In this document: one piece after another, positions 19,313 to 29,900 of the stretch
Layout: each line of letters opens with the position of its first letter
Position numbering within the stretch: position 1 is the stretch's first letter
From: Endotrypanum monterogeii
Taxonomy: Eukaryota > Euglenozoa > Kinetoplastea > Trypanosomatida > Trypanosomatidae
Length of the DNA: 46,317 bases
Reading direction: 5' to 3'
Assembly: GCA_000333855.2 (NCBI GenBank)
Contig: CM007348.1
Coordinates: 81,601 to 127,917, forward strand
The notes under the pieces: generated by a model
Seen by the model: the letters and a program-made list of their open reading frames with translations, nothing else
Database searches by the model: none
What the model was told of the DNA's origin: nothing
Made by a program: the position numbers and the translations under genes

Positions 19313-20884
19313 TTACAGGGCAGCAGAGGACCCAGCTGCAGAGGTTCGGCGATTCGACATGGTACCACAGCTCATCTGAGTGTGCCGGGTGCACGGGCTT
19401 TCATCGGTCCCAAGACCACACCCCACAGAAGACGTATCGCCAGTTGCCGAGGAGAAGCGGTGATGCAGCACCACTGTACGACGCGGCAGCGGGGTCCGCA
19501 TCCCACTGGATGAACCGTCCCCTTCCTCCTCCGCTGCCTCGCCAGGCAACCCAGTGGGGTCTTCCGACGAAAAATTTAAATCAAACCACAGCGATGGACG
19601 CATCCCGCCAAACGTTGCGGCCCGTTTTCTCTCGGAAGGCAACTCCCTCGCGGCCTCTGCGTCCATCCTCGACATCTCCTGCGCTGCGGCGCCATCATCG
19701 CCCTTCACGGCAGTGGTGGCACGAGCAACAAAATCCGAAATAGGATAATCTGTATGAGTGTGTGAACTTGCCTCTACACGCGGGTCAGAGCGAGAAACCC
19801 GATCCTCGGTATGCAATGTAGACCGCCAATGAACCGTGTCATCCAGCGCGCCTGTGTCTTCATCCTCTATGCCCCCTTCCTCCAACCGTGCGATGGCGGC
19901 GGTAGCCTCGCGCAGCTGCCCCATCGCCTGCTCTATTTGCCCCTTGGCCGTGCGGACATCCTCCATCTCTTGCTGAAGGGTTCGGATCGTCTGCTGCTGC
20001 TGCAAGATTATCTGATGCAGCGTCCGCACATCAGTAGTACAGGTAGGTGTGGCGCATCGTGGAGAAGGAGTGGTGGCACTCAGCCGTCGCGCCTGACAAG
20101 AAATGTTACCGGGATACGGACTAGCCGAGTGACCCCGAGCGTTAGTAGCCTGCTGACTGAGCTCCCGCACCGCCTCACGCAGGATGTCGATCTGCCCCAA
20201 CAAGTTGCTTACCTCACAGCACGCGGCGGGCGGAGGGGAGCCCTCTGAGCCGCTGCGAAAAACGGGCGAGGCAGACTCCCCTGCCGTCGGTTTGGTGAGC
20301 GGCTGCGGGCGAGTCGCCGACGGACTCCGTGGGTGCTCCATAGCGGGGGAGTCTTCGCGTGGTGATATAGGGTGAGGAGAGGGCAACGAAGATACGACCT
20401 CTCCAGCTCCAGCGCCGAGCACGGTGACAGGCCCCCGGTGCCTCTCGAACCAAACAACAAGAGCACGTAAGTAGGCGTTCTCGGCCTCCAGCTCCTCCAC
20501 GTCTCGAGTTGCGAATGACGCGGGTATATCCTTTTGATGACAACTTCTCAGTGCTGCTTCCTTGAGTTGTGTGTATCTTCCCTTCAATTCGGGTGGAACA
20601 GTTAGAAAAGAGGATGCGACCCCATTTGCGAGCGATTGGCCCTTGGCGAGGCTAGGGAGCTGAACGTTAACGGAATGACGCGCCTGCAGTGCACCCTGGT
20701 GGATGACACGGTCTCCACGTGGTAGAATCCCCTCCCAGTACGACTCGCAAAGTGTAATAAAGGCGTCAATCATAGTCGTGTAGAGGGGCATAGAGGAGTC
20801 TTCCCCCAGCGCTTGCGTCGCACCCGGCACGCCGGAGTGACGGTCAGGAGTGGCCGACGCACAGAGACACGCTTTTTCAGACAT
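19313..20884 (-). CDS. Coiled-coil protein of unknown function
   Basis: A 523-residue protein I do not recognise. Residues about 30-150 look globular and helical, ending in a short leucine-rich helix (VEELEAENAYLRALVVWFER). Residues 160-222 are Ser/Pro-rich and probably disordered. Residues 223-248 form a short amphipathic helix (LLGQIDILREAVRELSQQ), and 285-336 form a clear heptad coiled coil beginning RTLHQIILQQQQ and ending IARLEE. The C-terminal 180 residues are acidic, then Ser/Thr-rich, with no motif. There is no signal peptide, membrane span or catalytic signature. The ATG at 20884 is the first in frame; ATGs at 20791 and 20773 are alternatives. Base composition and length mark it as a real gene. 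It could be a cytoskeletal or basal-body protein, but only the coiled coil and neighbouring flagellar genes suggest that. Confidence 0.88.
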   Translation of the reverse strand: MSEKACLCASATPDRHSGVPGATQALGEDSSMPLYTTMIDAFITLCESYWEGILPRGDRVIHQGALQARHSVNVQLPSLAKGQSLANGVASSFLTVPPELKGRYTQLKEAALRSCHQKDIPASFATRDVEELEAENAYLRALVVWFERHRGPVTVLGAGAGEVVSSLPSPHPISPREDSPAMEHPRSPSATRPQPLTKPTAGESASPVFRSGSEGSPPPAACCEVSNLLGQIDILREAVRELSQQATNARGHSASPYPGNISCQARRLSATTPSPRCATPTCTTDVRTLHQIILQQQQTIRTLQQEMEDVRTAKGQIEQAMGQLREATAAIARLEEGGIEDEDTGALDDTVHWRSTLHTEDRVSRSDPRVEASSHTHTDYPISDFVARATTAVKGDDGAAAQEMSRMDAEAARELPSERKRAATFGGMRPSLWFDLNFSSEDPTGLPGEAAEEEGDGSSSGMRTPLPRRTVVLHHRFSSATGDTSSVGCGLGTDESPCTRHTQMSCGTMSNRRTSAAGSSAAL

Positions 20885-21925
20885 GAGATATACGTGTGAG
20901 TATGTGTATATGATTATCTTTTTTTTTTTTTCCTGTCAGGGTGTGTTTGTGTATGTGGGAGAGGCACAAATTACTCAGCAGTGTAGACTTCGTTGGTGTC
21001 GAGTTCACATGCGAGTAACACGTGATTCTATACAAATAGATTTTTAGGGAGAAGACCTTTGCCATGATTATTTCATGTGCGTTACACATGGCGAGAGACG
21101 GGAAAAGGGGGGAAAGGGAATTTTTTTGTGAAAGTACAGCACCGTTCCGAGGCGAAACAAAACACTCAAGACTATCAGTACGTGAACGTGACGAGAGGAG
21201 GGCTCGGGGAGCGGTGCATACATGTAATTGTATGTGCATGTGTGTGTGTGTGTGTGTGCATGTATGATGATATAGCTAACCACGCCGTAGTCAAGAGCAT
21301 GAACTGGTCATAGGGGCGCTAAGAAGAGTGAAATCAGCTCTATAAAAGGTAGGAGGGTGACAATGTACAGTTGGTTGGCTGGGAAAAGGGAAAGTACAAC
21401 GAGTCCGTTCAGGAAACCTAGCCAGGCGCCAGATACGCCCTACCTCTTTTCTATGCAAATTTTTTTTTTGTGTGTGTGTTTGATTATTTGCTTCGTCGGT
21501 TCACCCTTGTTTCAGAGGCAGGGTTGCAGCAAGTGTCCAAATGAAGCATACATGAATTTCCCATCAGGAAGTGTGTCTTTTCGCGCATACGGCGATAACG
21601 CAATAAAAATGCTCGCGGCTAGAGAGTCTGCATCCACCTCTCAGATCCCGCCCACCCTCCACCCCACCCATCCTCGGTAATCAACGTCGTGGGGAGACTG
21701 GAGACAACAAAACAGCAACACGGCCAATTAGCACACTCTGCTGTACACGTATATACCTCGCGTACGGGACGGCGTGGGAAAGCGGAAGGAGAGGAAGGAG
21801 GACACACGAACAGCACAATCCACCAAACAGTGCATACAGACATTATGTATAGCCGCTGCAGCCCACCAAGCTCCCTGGGAAACATCAACGGCCCCTCATG
21901 TCCTGCTACTAGGCTTCGCCCCATC
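20885..21925. other. Intergenic region between the small basic gene and the coiled-coil gene
   Basis: About 1 kb. On the minus strand a pyrimidine-rich stretch complementary to 21100-21127 is followed by AG at 21058-21057, a possible but distant acceptor for the coiled-coil gene. A TG microsatellite is at 21235-21260. A plus-strand frame at 21357-21680 reads partly protein-like, but it is antisense to the unit and crosses a T run, so I do not call it. The rest is probably 3' UTR of the small basic gene. Confidence 0.5.
21235..21260. repeat. (TG)n microsatellite
   Basis: About eleven TG dinucleotides in the presumed 5' leader region of the coiled-coil gene. Confidence 0.95.
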
Positions 21926-22213
21926 TTAGGAGCTACCCTTGCGCTTGCGGCCGCGGGTCAATGGCTTCTTCATATTCTTCTTCTTCCCCATGGGGCCGCT
22001 GGGCTTGACAATGGACAGCTTCGATCGCTGATCTGAGGGAACACGCGACGCCATGGCGGCCTCGACAGCGCTGATGTAGTTGGCCCTGGCCTGTGTCTCG
22101 GGTGTCTTTTTAGCTTTCGTGTACGTTGATTTCTTCTTGGCCTCACCGACATATTTGCGTAGTGCGCCTGCACTCTTTTTCGGCGCCTTGCTGCGCAGAG
22201 ATTTCTGGGCCAT
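21926..22213 (-). CDS. Small lysine-rich basic protein, possibly UPF0390-like
   Basis: A 95-residue protein from the ATG at 22213, beginning MAQKSLRSKAPKKSAG. The frame stays open 11 codons further up only through a GTG at 22246, so I did not extend it. It is strongly basic, with Lys/Arg clusters at both ends (APKK, EAKKKS, GKKKNMKKP, RGRKRKG) that would serve as nuclear or nucleolar targeting or RNA binding. A less charged middle (ISAVEAAMASRVPSDQRSKL) probably forms a helix. The MAQ start, basic composition, length, and an I..VE..M.S....KL..VK pattern near the end recall the UPF0390 (DUF2462) small nucleolar-type proteins, but this is a weak match by eye. A ribosome-biogenesis role is only inference. 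The minus strand just upstream is pyrimidine-rich, with a possible acceptor AG at 22223-22222. Confidence 0.72.
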   Translation of the reverse strand: MAQKSLRSKAPKKSAGALRKYVGEAKKKSTYTKAKKTPETQARANYISAVEAAMASRVPSDQRSKLSIVKPSGPMGKKKNMKKPLTRGRKRKGSS

Positions 22214-23729
22214 CTCACTCGCTCGGTCGCAGGGATGAGCGTGCACGGCAGCGAAAACAAACGTGGAAGCAAAGGAAATGGAAAAGAGCGGTAGAAGGGA
22301 GATAACTAGAAATAATATATATTTGTTGCGTCTGCTAAGTTCACTAATGTGAGAACGAGGGCGAAAATGAAAGCAACAAATGATTCGAGCAAAGCGCGTG
22401 CCTGAAGAAAGACATACTTGACATACGAAAGAAAAAAAAAGGAAGCAATAAATGAAAGCAGCAGATGCCAGAGAAGGAGGAGTGAGTGCGCATGTGGGTT
22501 GAAGATCCGAGAATTATGCAAGGCACCTTCATTGGTGAAGCAGAAAAGCCATTAGGTATCGAATGATCAGACGCCGGTATTTCGTCACCGCTGTTTCCCC
22601 CCACCCTTGATCTCTGCTTCTTTCCTTGTGTGTGTGTGTGTGTGGGTGGGGGGGGTAGGGGGGGGGGAAGGGAAGTAGTGACGTAACGGAAACGTACGTA
22701 CGGCGTCGGCGGCGACACGACGACTACTACGTCGTCCTTACCCTACGTAGTAGTACGACACGTAGGTCGTCCTCCTACNNNNNNNNNNNNNNNNNNNNTA
22801 GTACGTACGTAGTAGTACGTACGTACGTACCGGTACGTTTCGTTCGTACCGCCGTCGTTCCCCGTACCCCTTCCGTACGTCTCTCGTCTTCTTCGTTGTG
22901 TGTGTGTGTGTGTGTGGTGGGGGGGGGGGAAGGGGAAATAGTGCTGGAAAACCATAACGGCTGCGGCGCACACGGCATACCTGCTTCCCTACTGAGTAGA
23001 CACAGGTGCTCTCACCGTCTGTCGCACTCCTCACCTCTCCCCACCTCCTCCTTCGCAAATATCACTAAGGGAGCTGGGTCGCAAAAGCGCGTTTCTCTTT
23101 TTTTTTTATATTTATATTTATTGGTCAATATAATAGAGTGCTTTGGTCATGCTTGAATATATCTACAGGAAGGCGAGGGAATGACGCGCATTCGTACAGA
23201 GATAGTTTGTGAAGGGGGGGTTAGAAAAAGGAGATAGAGCGCGTGAAAACACAGAGTTGCGCCTCGCATGAAAAGAAGGAGCCATCTTCCCTTCACGTAT
23301 CTTCCTCAGACCTTATCCCGCCCGACTCCCCACTCACCCCACACTCTCCGAAAGAAGCATACAAAGCAAACCAAAAAAAAAAAAAAAGATTTGATACATC
23401 AGAGGAACAAGGGAGTATGCACACCTATACATCATAAGTGAAGATGCCTGTGTATGGGAGGGAGGGAGGGGAGGGGGGGGGGGGGCACTCGTGAAAATAC
23501 CAGTAGAGTAAGAACAAGAAGTGGGTATAATCGATACACACTCACGCACACATACAACAAAAAAAAAAATTGGACTGCATCGAGTTTGAACGGAGAACCA
23601 CTGAGAGTAATCTTCTATGAGCATATCCACAACGACGGGAGTGGGTATCAAGTGAGGGTGAGCTTCATCAGGCGGCAGCCCGCGTACAGAAAATAGAACG
23701 TATTCCCCGCCCCCGCTCCCCACGAGTCG
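22214..23729. other. Intergenic region with assembly gap
   Basis: About 1.5 kb. Positions 22626-22680 and 22896-22945 are near-copies of one sequence: a GT repeat, a G run, then gaaggg(g)aa-tagtg. Between them is a 20-N gap flanked by cyclic TACG-like sequence. A G run is at 23469-23485, and A or T runs at 23096, 23371 and 23559. I see no gene. Most of it is probably 3' UTR of the transcripts upstream and the leader of the small basic gene. Confidence 0.6.
22690..22895. other. Assembly gap (20 N) with flow-order-like artefact flanks
   Basis: The N run is at 22779-22798. On both sides, for about 90 bases, the plus strand progresses through the cycle T, A, C, G with skipped or repeated steps (for example tagtacgtacgtagtagtac) and almost never runs backwards. 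That is the nucleotide flow order of 454 pyrosequencing. The flanks end in near-identical GT/G-run sequence, so two contig ends probably overlap and this block is not real genomic sequence. Confidence 0.75.
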
Positions 23730-23828
23730 TCACACAACTACCTCCTCACACGTCAAACGGAAACGGAGCTCCACATAGAAGCATGTGAGCACACCCACAC
23801 TGAGGAGAGTCAAACCTGACCATAACAT
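23730..23828 (-). CDS. Candidate 32-residue membrane micropeptide
   Basis: A short frame starting MLWSGLTLLSVGVLTCFYVE and ending in CEEVVV and a TGA. Residues 1-19 are hydrophobic enough for one membrane span, followed by a charged tail (ELRFRL). It begins 103 bases after the dynein stop codon. What makes it notable is the sequence in front: a C/T-rich run of over 50 bases with no AG, ending in ttcAG at 23845-23844, and then only 15 bases to the ATG. That is the arrangement expected of a trans-splice acceptor and short 5' UTR, and the next annotated gene is 1.6 kb away, too far for this acceptor to serve easily. The frame is open upstream to an ATG at 23909 (59 residues), which lies ahead of the acceptor. 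I do not recognise the peptide. It may instead be chance in a 3' UTR. Confidence 0.35.
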   Translation of the reverse strand: MLWSGLTLLSVGVLTCFYVELRFRLTCEEVVV

Positions 23829-23843
23829 GGAGGAAGTCACTAG

Positions 23844-23900
23844 CTGAAGGAGACGACGGAGGTTGAGTTCAGCAGAGCGTAGAAAAGAAAAGGAAGAAAA
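23844..23900 (-). promoter_or_regulatory. Strong AG-free polypyrimidine tract with AG acceptor
   Basis: The minus strand reads attttTcttccttttcttttc and continues C/T-rich, without any AG, to cgtctccttcAG, with AG at 23845-23844. It is one of the best trans-splice acceptor candidates in the window and lies just behind the dynein stop codon. Confidence 0.6.
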
Positions 23901-23930
23901 ATCTGTCATGCATGCTCTAACCACAACAGC

Positions 23931-26900
23931 TCAGTAATTCAGCGACACAACAGAAGCAGCACCACGTTCGATCCAGTGCGACGCGCTGACCTTCGTGGGT
24001 ATCTCAATAGAAAGGACAAAGTTGGTGGAGTGTCCTGTCGTACTAAGGGTGCCAGCGCGTGTCAGCGTCTTGTACACGGGGCAAATGTAGTTCTCCGTGT
24101 TACGGGGGCGGTTCACTACAGGCTCCAGGAGAATCATTGGCATCTCAACGTACAACTCTTTCGGGCGAGACTCCACCAACGAGTGCTGCTCTGGGTCCCA
24201 CCGCGCACCCTCCAGGTACAACCCGTAGATCAGCGCACCACTGTCTGGGCGGGGCACCGTCTTGGGGTCGAGTGAAAAATCCTGCAAGCTAAACTGAAAG
24301 GAGATGCTGTCGATAGCCTGCTGGACCCTGCGGGCATGGTTCTGCAACGTTCCGGTCAGGAAGGCTTGAGGGAAGAAAAATCCCCCAAACCAAAAGGCGC
24401 TCGGTGGGCCGTTGGCGTACCAATTCTCAATGAAGCGAACACGCCGCACCAGGTCCTCTACCCAGTTGGACAGAGGCTTCAACGAGGGATACGCCAGTGC
24501 ACTCCACGACAATGGCACGCTGTTGACAAAAAAGCTCGAGCCTACAGCATCCAGCTCCGCCGACATGACCACCTCACCGCGCACGGCCTTGAGAAACTCG
24601 GTCAGACACGTGTGAATAAAGCTGAGGAGACGGTTGTATCGTCCAGCTTCTTGCACCAGCACCGTGTTCATCGACTCTTCGTACTTGGTCGGGTACTTCG
24701 AGGTAAAGGCACCCATGTCAAACATCCCAGGTAGCTTCTGCGAAATCTCAGTCGCGGTCGCCGTCAGCAGCTGCTCCCGTGAGCTGGACGTCGTCCCCGC
24801 ACCGCCCCGCGACTCTAGATTCAGCACCGTTGATAAAATGTCATATGCCGTGTTCTGCGCGCATGTGATGTCAGCGTTTTCGTGCAGACCGAAAATCTCT
24901 GGCTGAGGGTTCAGCGGCCAGGTGTCCAAGTACTCGAGGTAGTGCTTGCGATCGCCAGGCTCGATGGTGGAGTACAGCCCCGAAGGCGAGAAGGCGTACC
25001 CGTCGTTGAGAACCTCTGGATTCACGAAGTGCTGAATCATGGTCATGAGGCAACGACGGTCCCAGTCGTCCGTGACACGCCCGCCGTAGTTGATCTCGCC
25101 AGTGAGAAAGGTCAACACATCATATGGGATGGTGTCATAAATGGTCAAGAACTTCCGGAGCTGCAACAAGCAGACATTTCTATCGGAGTCGTTGAACTCG
25201 TAGGCAATGTTGAACCCGAGGGAGCCAAACTTGCGACGCTCTTGGATAACGCCGTGAAAAAGACACAGAGCGAACACCATCTTTTTGAACTCGGCGGGCT
25301 TCTCCTCTTGCTCGAGATACTCGGGGCTGAATCCGTAGTAGGAGCGTGTCACGTTCGCCCGAAGCCCCATGGGGGGCTCATTGGTCATCTTCACCGCCGT
25401 CTGCAACACCGCCACCGGGAAACTCGCCGAAGGCATCGACGTCAACCAGAGACGGAACTCCTTCTTGACTGTCTCCGGGGTGAAGCTCTCCACAATGGCC
25501 TCCAGCGTTGGCATCCAAGACGCAGCGAGATGGCAGTTCTGAAGCAGTATCCACTGCCCTTTCTCGCGCGCGCTGCGAATCAACTCCTCCGCCCTTTTTC
25601 CCTGACCCTGACCCAGGGAAACTTTTTCTAGTCGCTTCAACATCCGCATCGTCTCGGCAAACCGTAGCAGGTCGTTCATCGGATCCGAGCCGGCCGAGTT
25701 GATAAAGATGAGCGGCGTCAAGCAGTCACTATCCTTGTAGGCGTCCATCAAGTCGAACTGCGGCACCACAATGTAGCGGCCACCCATGTAGTGCGCGATA
25801 AAATGCTGAATTGCCGGCGCGACTTTGTCCACACGAAAGCACCGCATCACCACCAGGCGCTGCATCGGTGTCGCCTTTTCCTGCCACTCACCTGCCAGAG
25901 GGAAGCTGTCTGCCTCGTTGTTGTCGAACAGCTCCTTGTAGTGCATCACATTATCCCTCACGTGCTCGGCAAAGCCGGCGAAGGTGGGAAGGTGCTCACT
26001 GAGAAAGAGCACCTCAGCCCAACAGACGTCCTTCATCCACGCCGGGGCCGGGTTGGGCATGGCGTCGGCAGGCACTGTGCCGGTAGGGCCGGTGAGGAAA
26101 AACCTGTACTCCTCATCCACCATGGACCCACTGTGCTGGACCAGTCTGGCGCAGAGATAGAAGGAAAACGTTAACTTGTGCCGCTCAAATAAAGAGCGGC
26201 AGACATTGCAGTAGAAAGAGTATGTGAAATAGTCCATTAGGTTGTGCACCCGCACCGCCACGGGGTCCTCGAGAGTTTCTTCACCACCCTCCTGCTCCTC
26301 CTGCGCCGCCGGCACCGTCGCGGCGTTGTCTACGGCGTTCAGGAATAGGTTCATGAACCACTGTAGAGAAAATTGATACATGGGGTCTACAATGGCAAGC
26401 TGTGAGACACAAAAGAATAAAAGCGAGCCGCGCTCCGCGTGAGGGCGATACTTGTTACGTGTCTCGTCGATCACCGTCTCCATGGCCTTTGCCTTGCCCA
26501 GTTCCTCGTTGATCTCAACCGACTTGGACTTACTCTTCTCCAGTGTGATGATGAGCTCCTCCTGATCTAATATATCGCCCTCCGCCTGCTCCAGCAACAG
26601 TAGAATGTTTTCTTGCAGACCCCTCAGCTCGGAGTTCTTCTCCGCGTTGGAACGGGTGAGCCGCTGCTTTTCGAGCTCAAGGTCGTTACGCTCCTTCTCG
26701 ACTGTCTTGCCGAGAAGTTGCTCCTCAAGTCCGCCAGGCGTGATGAAGAAATTCAGCAGTGACACGGTGACAATAGTCTCCGGGGTGTAGGTCGGGTTCG
26801 GCAGCTTGGTTGTCAGGTACAGCTTGAAATTGTTGTCGTACGGGATGGCGCTATCACCGATGCGCACGTGCGGCGTACTACCAATCATGAAAATATTCCT

Positions 26901-29900
26901 CAGCAGCAACGGTTCAAGGGCGGCGTCGAGCGTCTCGCCAACGTTCTCGATAAGACACGGAAACCCGAGGCGAATGGCATTCTCAACCGTCTTCATGAAT
27001 TTATCATTGGACGCCTTGCAGACCTGCAAATTATCGTTTCGGTGAATGTTGCGCACCCAGGAATTGGCTTGCCCCTGTGGATCGATAAGCAGTGGCCAGT
27101 TTCTTGAGTTGGTCAGGATAATGGCGTTCTCGGTCGAGAGCGTGTCTGTCGGTAGGCCGCACAACTGCCATTCCTGTATCTGTACCGCATCACCTGAGGT
27201 CGAAACGAGGTCGTAGTCGGTGCTCGTCGCCACATCAGCTGCAGTGAGGTGCTCCTTCCACTGTCGGCGCGCGTCACTACGAAAGGGTGCGGTAAGAGGT
27301 CCGCAGTATGCCACAGTGGCCGCTGCGATCACCATATCGCCGATAATGTAGCGCTCCTGCTCCCGGTATTGCTCCACCAACGTCACCCAGCGCGTCTTCT
27401 CACCCCCCAAACCATCCATGAGCCTAGCAGCGCGTTGCAACTTCAACGACGTGTGCTCCACCTCAGCCTCGAGCGCCGCCTGTGCATTGAGGGCATCGCT
27501 GTACTTCTTTTCAAGTGCCGCCACAGCGGCAATGACGCGGTCTAGTGTGGCCTGAGTGACTCGCAGAGCCTCCGTCACCACGGCTAGCTCCGCCTCCGTC
27601 GCGGCGAGCTTCTCACGCAGCGGCTGAATCTCGCGGTTCACGAAGAACCACTTGTACATAGCTCGAACCCACTGACACATGGCCATGCAGGGCAGAGAAA
27701 CAGCCTTGACTTTTTCCGGCTGGAACTCATCATTGTCGTAATAGACGCGGATTTTCTCCATAAGCGCCGTATCCATCGCCTCACGGTTGAAGCCGCCCTT
27801 CTCCGGCGGCTGCACCAGTATGTCAAGGAGGCGATTAGCGTCTTTCATGTACGACTTGGCGCAGAGCCACCAGTCCGGCACCTTTCGGCCACCTGGAGGG
27901 CCGGTGTAGAATTCCCTTGGGCAGTTGCCAAACGTGAGCAGCAACGCGACGGCCTCCATCACATACTGAACACCTTTCGGTGGATTCGAGTACTTGTTCA
28001 GTTCTGAAATCTCCGCCGCCTTAAGCTTTGACAGCACCTTCACAGCCTCCACCAAGGCCGGCTCGGCCTCGGCAAGGCGGTCAGCACACTCCCCTCGCAT
28101 TTTGGCACACTCCTCCGCCTTCAAAGAGGCCTCTGCCTCCTCCCTGCGTGCGGCAGCCTCCTTGACCGCTGCATCCTTTCTGTCCACCGTCAGCCGCTCC
28201 ATCATCGACTGAATCTCTGCCTTTTTTTCAACGAGAATCGGCTGCTGCGCCTTGAGCTGGATTTCCAGCTGTGCCACTTGCACCTCAGTATCCCGAAGCT
28301 TTTCCAGCCCCTTCTCGAGACGACCGCACTGCTCACGAATGAAGCGGCGCTTTGCCGTCGCCATCGACTTGAAGTTTGAGAGAAGCGTTAGATACGACGT
28401 CGGCGTAACATACGAACGGCGACGCGTCTCCAAGAAAAATCGCTCAGTAACCTCCGTCGCCGATCCATGTACCGCCTGGAAGCAGTCCGCCAGTTTGACA
28501 TCGCTCACCTCCCCGAGCAATCCAGCGCTGTCGGGACCATTCAGCTCCACGGAAGCTACCGACAGCAGCGCCTCCGAAGGCCACTCGGCGAACCAGTCGA
28601 TGGTGCAACATGCGATAAGCGAAGGAAACATGCGCAGGCGGCTGCGAAACGCCTCCCCGATAGGAGAGAAGGCCACGACGAGGTGCAGATTAGCCCGCGC
28701 CTCCTTTACAAAGCGCGCGTACACGGACACCTTCGTTGTTGGTAAATTTTCGCTGAGGCAAACACCTCGGAACTTGTCGTTGATGAGCTCAATGTCTTGA
28801 TCCTCGAATAAGTTCGGCACATCCCCGGAGGTGAGCAAACCGGCTACATCCTCTAGAAACGTTGGGTGCACCAGCTGCGTGTCGGAGAAAAGGAAGGTGC
28901 GCTTTTTCTCGTCCTTGCCACATTCGAGGAGCAGCTTCGCTAGGTTCTCGTGCCATTCCTTCACCCCGAAACTCTTCGTCAGCTCAATCGTGAAGACCAT
29001 CATATCCGGGATCAGTGAGCAAGCAAGGCGGGTGAGAGACTTTCGGCCTGACCCACCGACGCCAAGCAGCAGGCAATGCCCGTTCGGCAGCCGAAGCACG
29101 CGTGAAATCCGGCAAACATGTTCGATGGCGTCGAGAAAGAGTACGAGGTTCATCTTCACCTCGTTCTCGTCGTTGTACGTGCCCAGCAGCTCATTCATGC
29201 GATTGACGAGAGCATCCATGTCCGTGATCTGCTCGTACACGCCCTTGTCACTCAGCACGTCGGCGAAAATGAGGCGATCTGCGTTGACCACTTCATCGTA
29301 CGACTTGTCCACGCCCATCGATGGCAGCTCGGCACTCAAAAACTCGAGAAACAAACTCCTGTCCGTCGCGTTGACGAGGCGATCGTAAAAGACACGCTGC
29401 ATCTCATGCATCCATAATCGAACAAATGACGTCTCCGACTCCAGCACGGATTTATCTGCCGCGTACATCAGCGGGAAGACACGCATTACATCTCGCATGT
29501 TGAAGGAATAGTGCACATGCGCTGGGGTCGGCAGAAAAGCCTGGGTACACTTGCTGAATACGCGTAGAGTGCTGTCAACTATGGCAGAGGAGACGGTCGC
29601 CAAGCTGTCGGCGAGGCCGCGATGTGTGAGACCACCGGAGAGAATCGCCTGTAAAATGGTTTGCTTCGACAGGTCTGACATTTCTGGAAAGGCGAGATAG
29701 TTGAAGTAGCGCATAAAGCGATTAGAAATGCGGTTACGGCCTCCACCAGGCGGCCCCATCGCCAGCACCAGAGAACAATCGATGATGGAGGTCCACTTGA
29801 TACCTCCCGTAAAACTGTAAAAACCGCCTTGGGCAAGCATCTGCCGCAGCAGCTCCACTGGCGGCTGCGCGCCGTATTTCTCTGGCTGCGGAAGGTTCGC

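Noticed and set aside
21357..21680. Plus-strand 107-residue frame between small basic gene and coiled-coil gene
   Set aside because: Antisense to the unit, passes through a T run and TG repeat, no homologous family recognised.
22690..22895. TACG-like repeat as a novel repeat element
   Set aside because: The cyclic order, adjacency to a G run and gap, and duplicated outer flanks point to sequencing noise.
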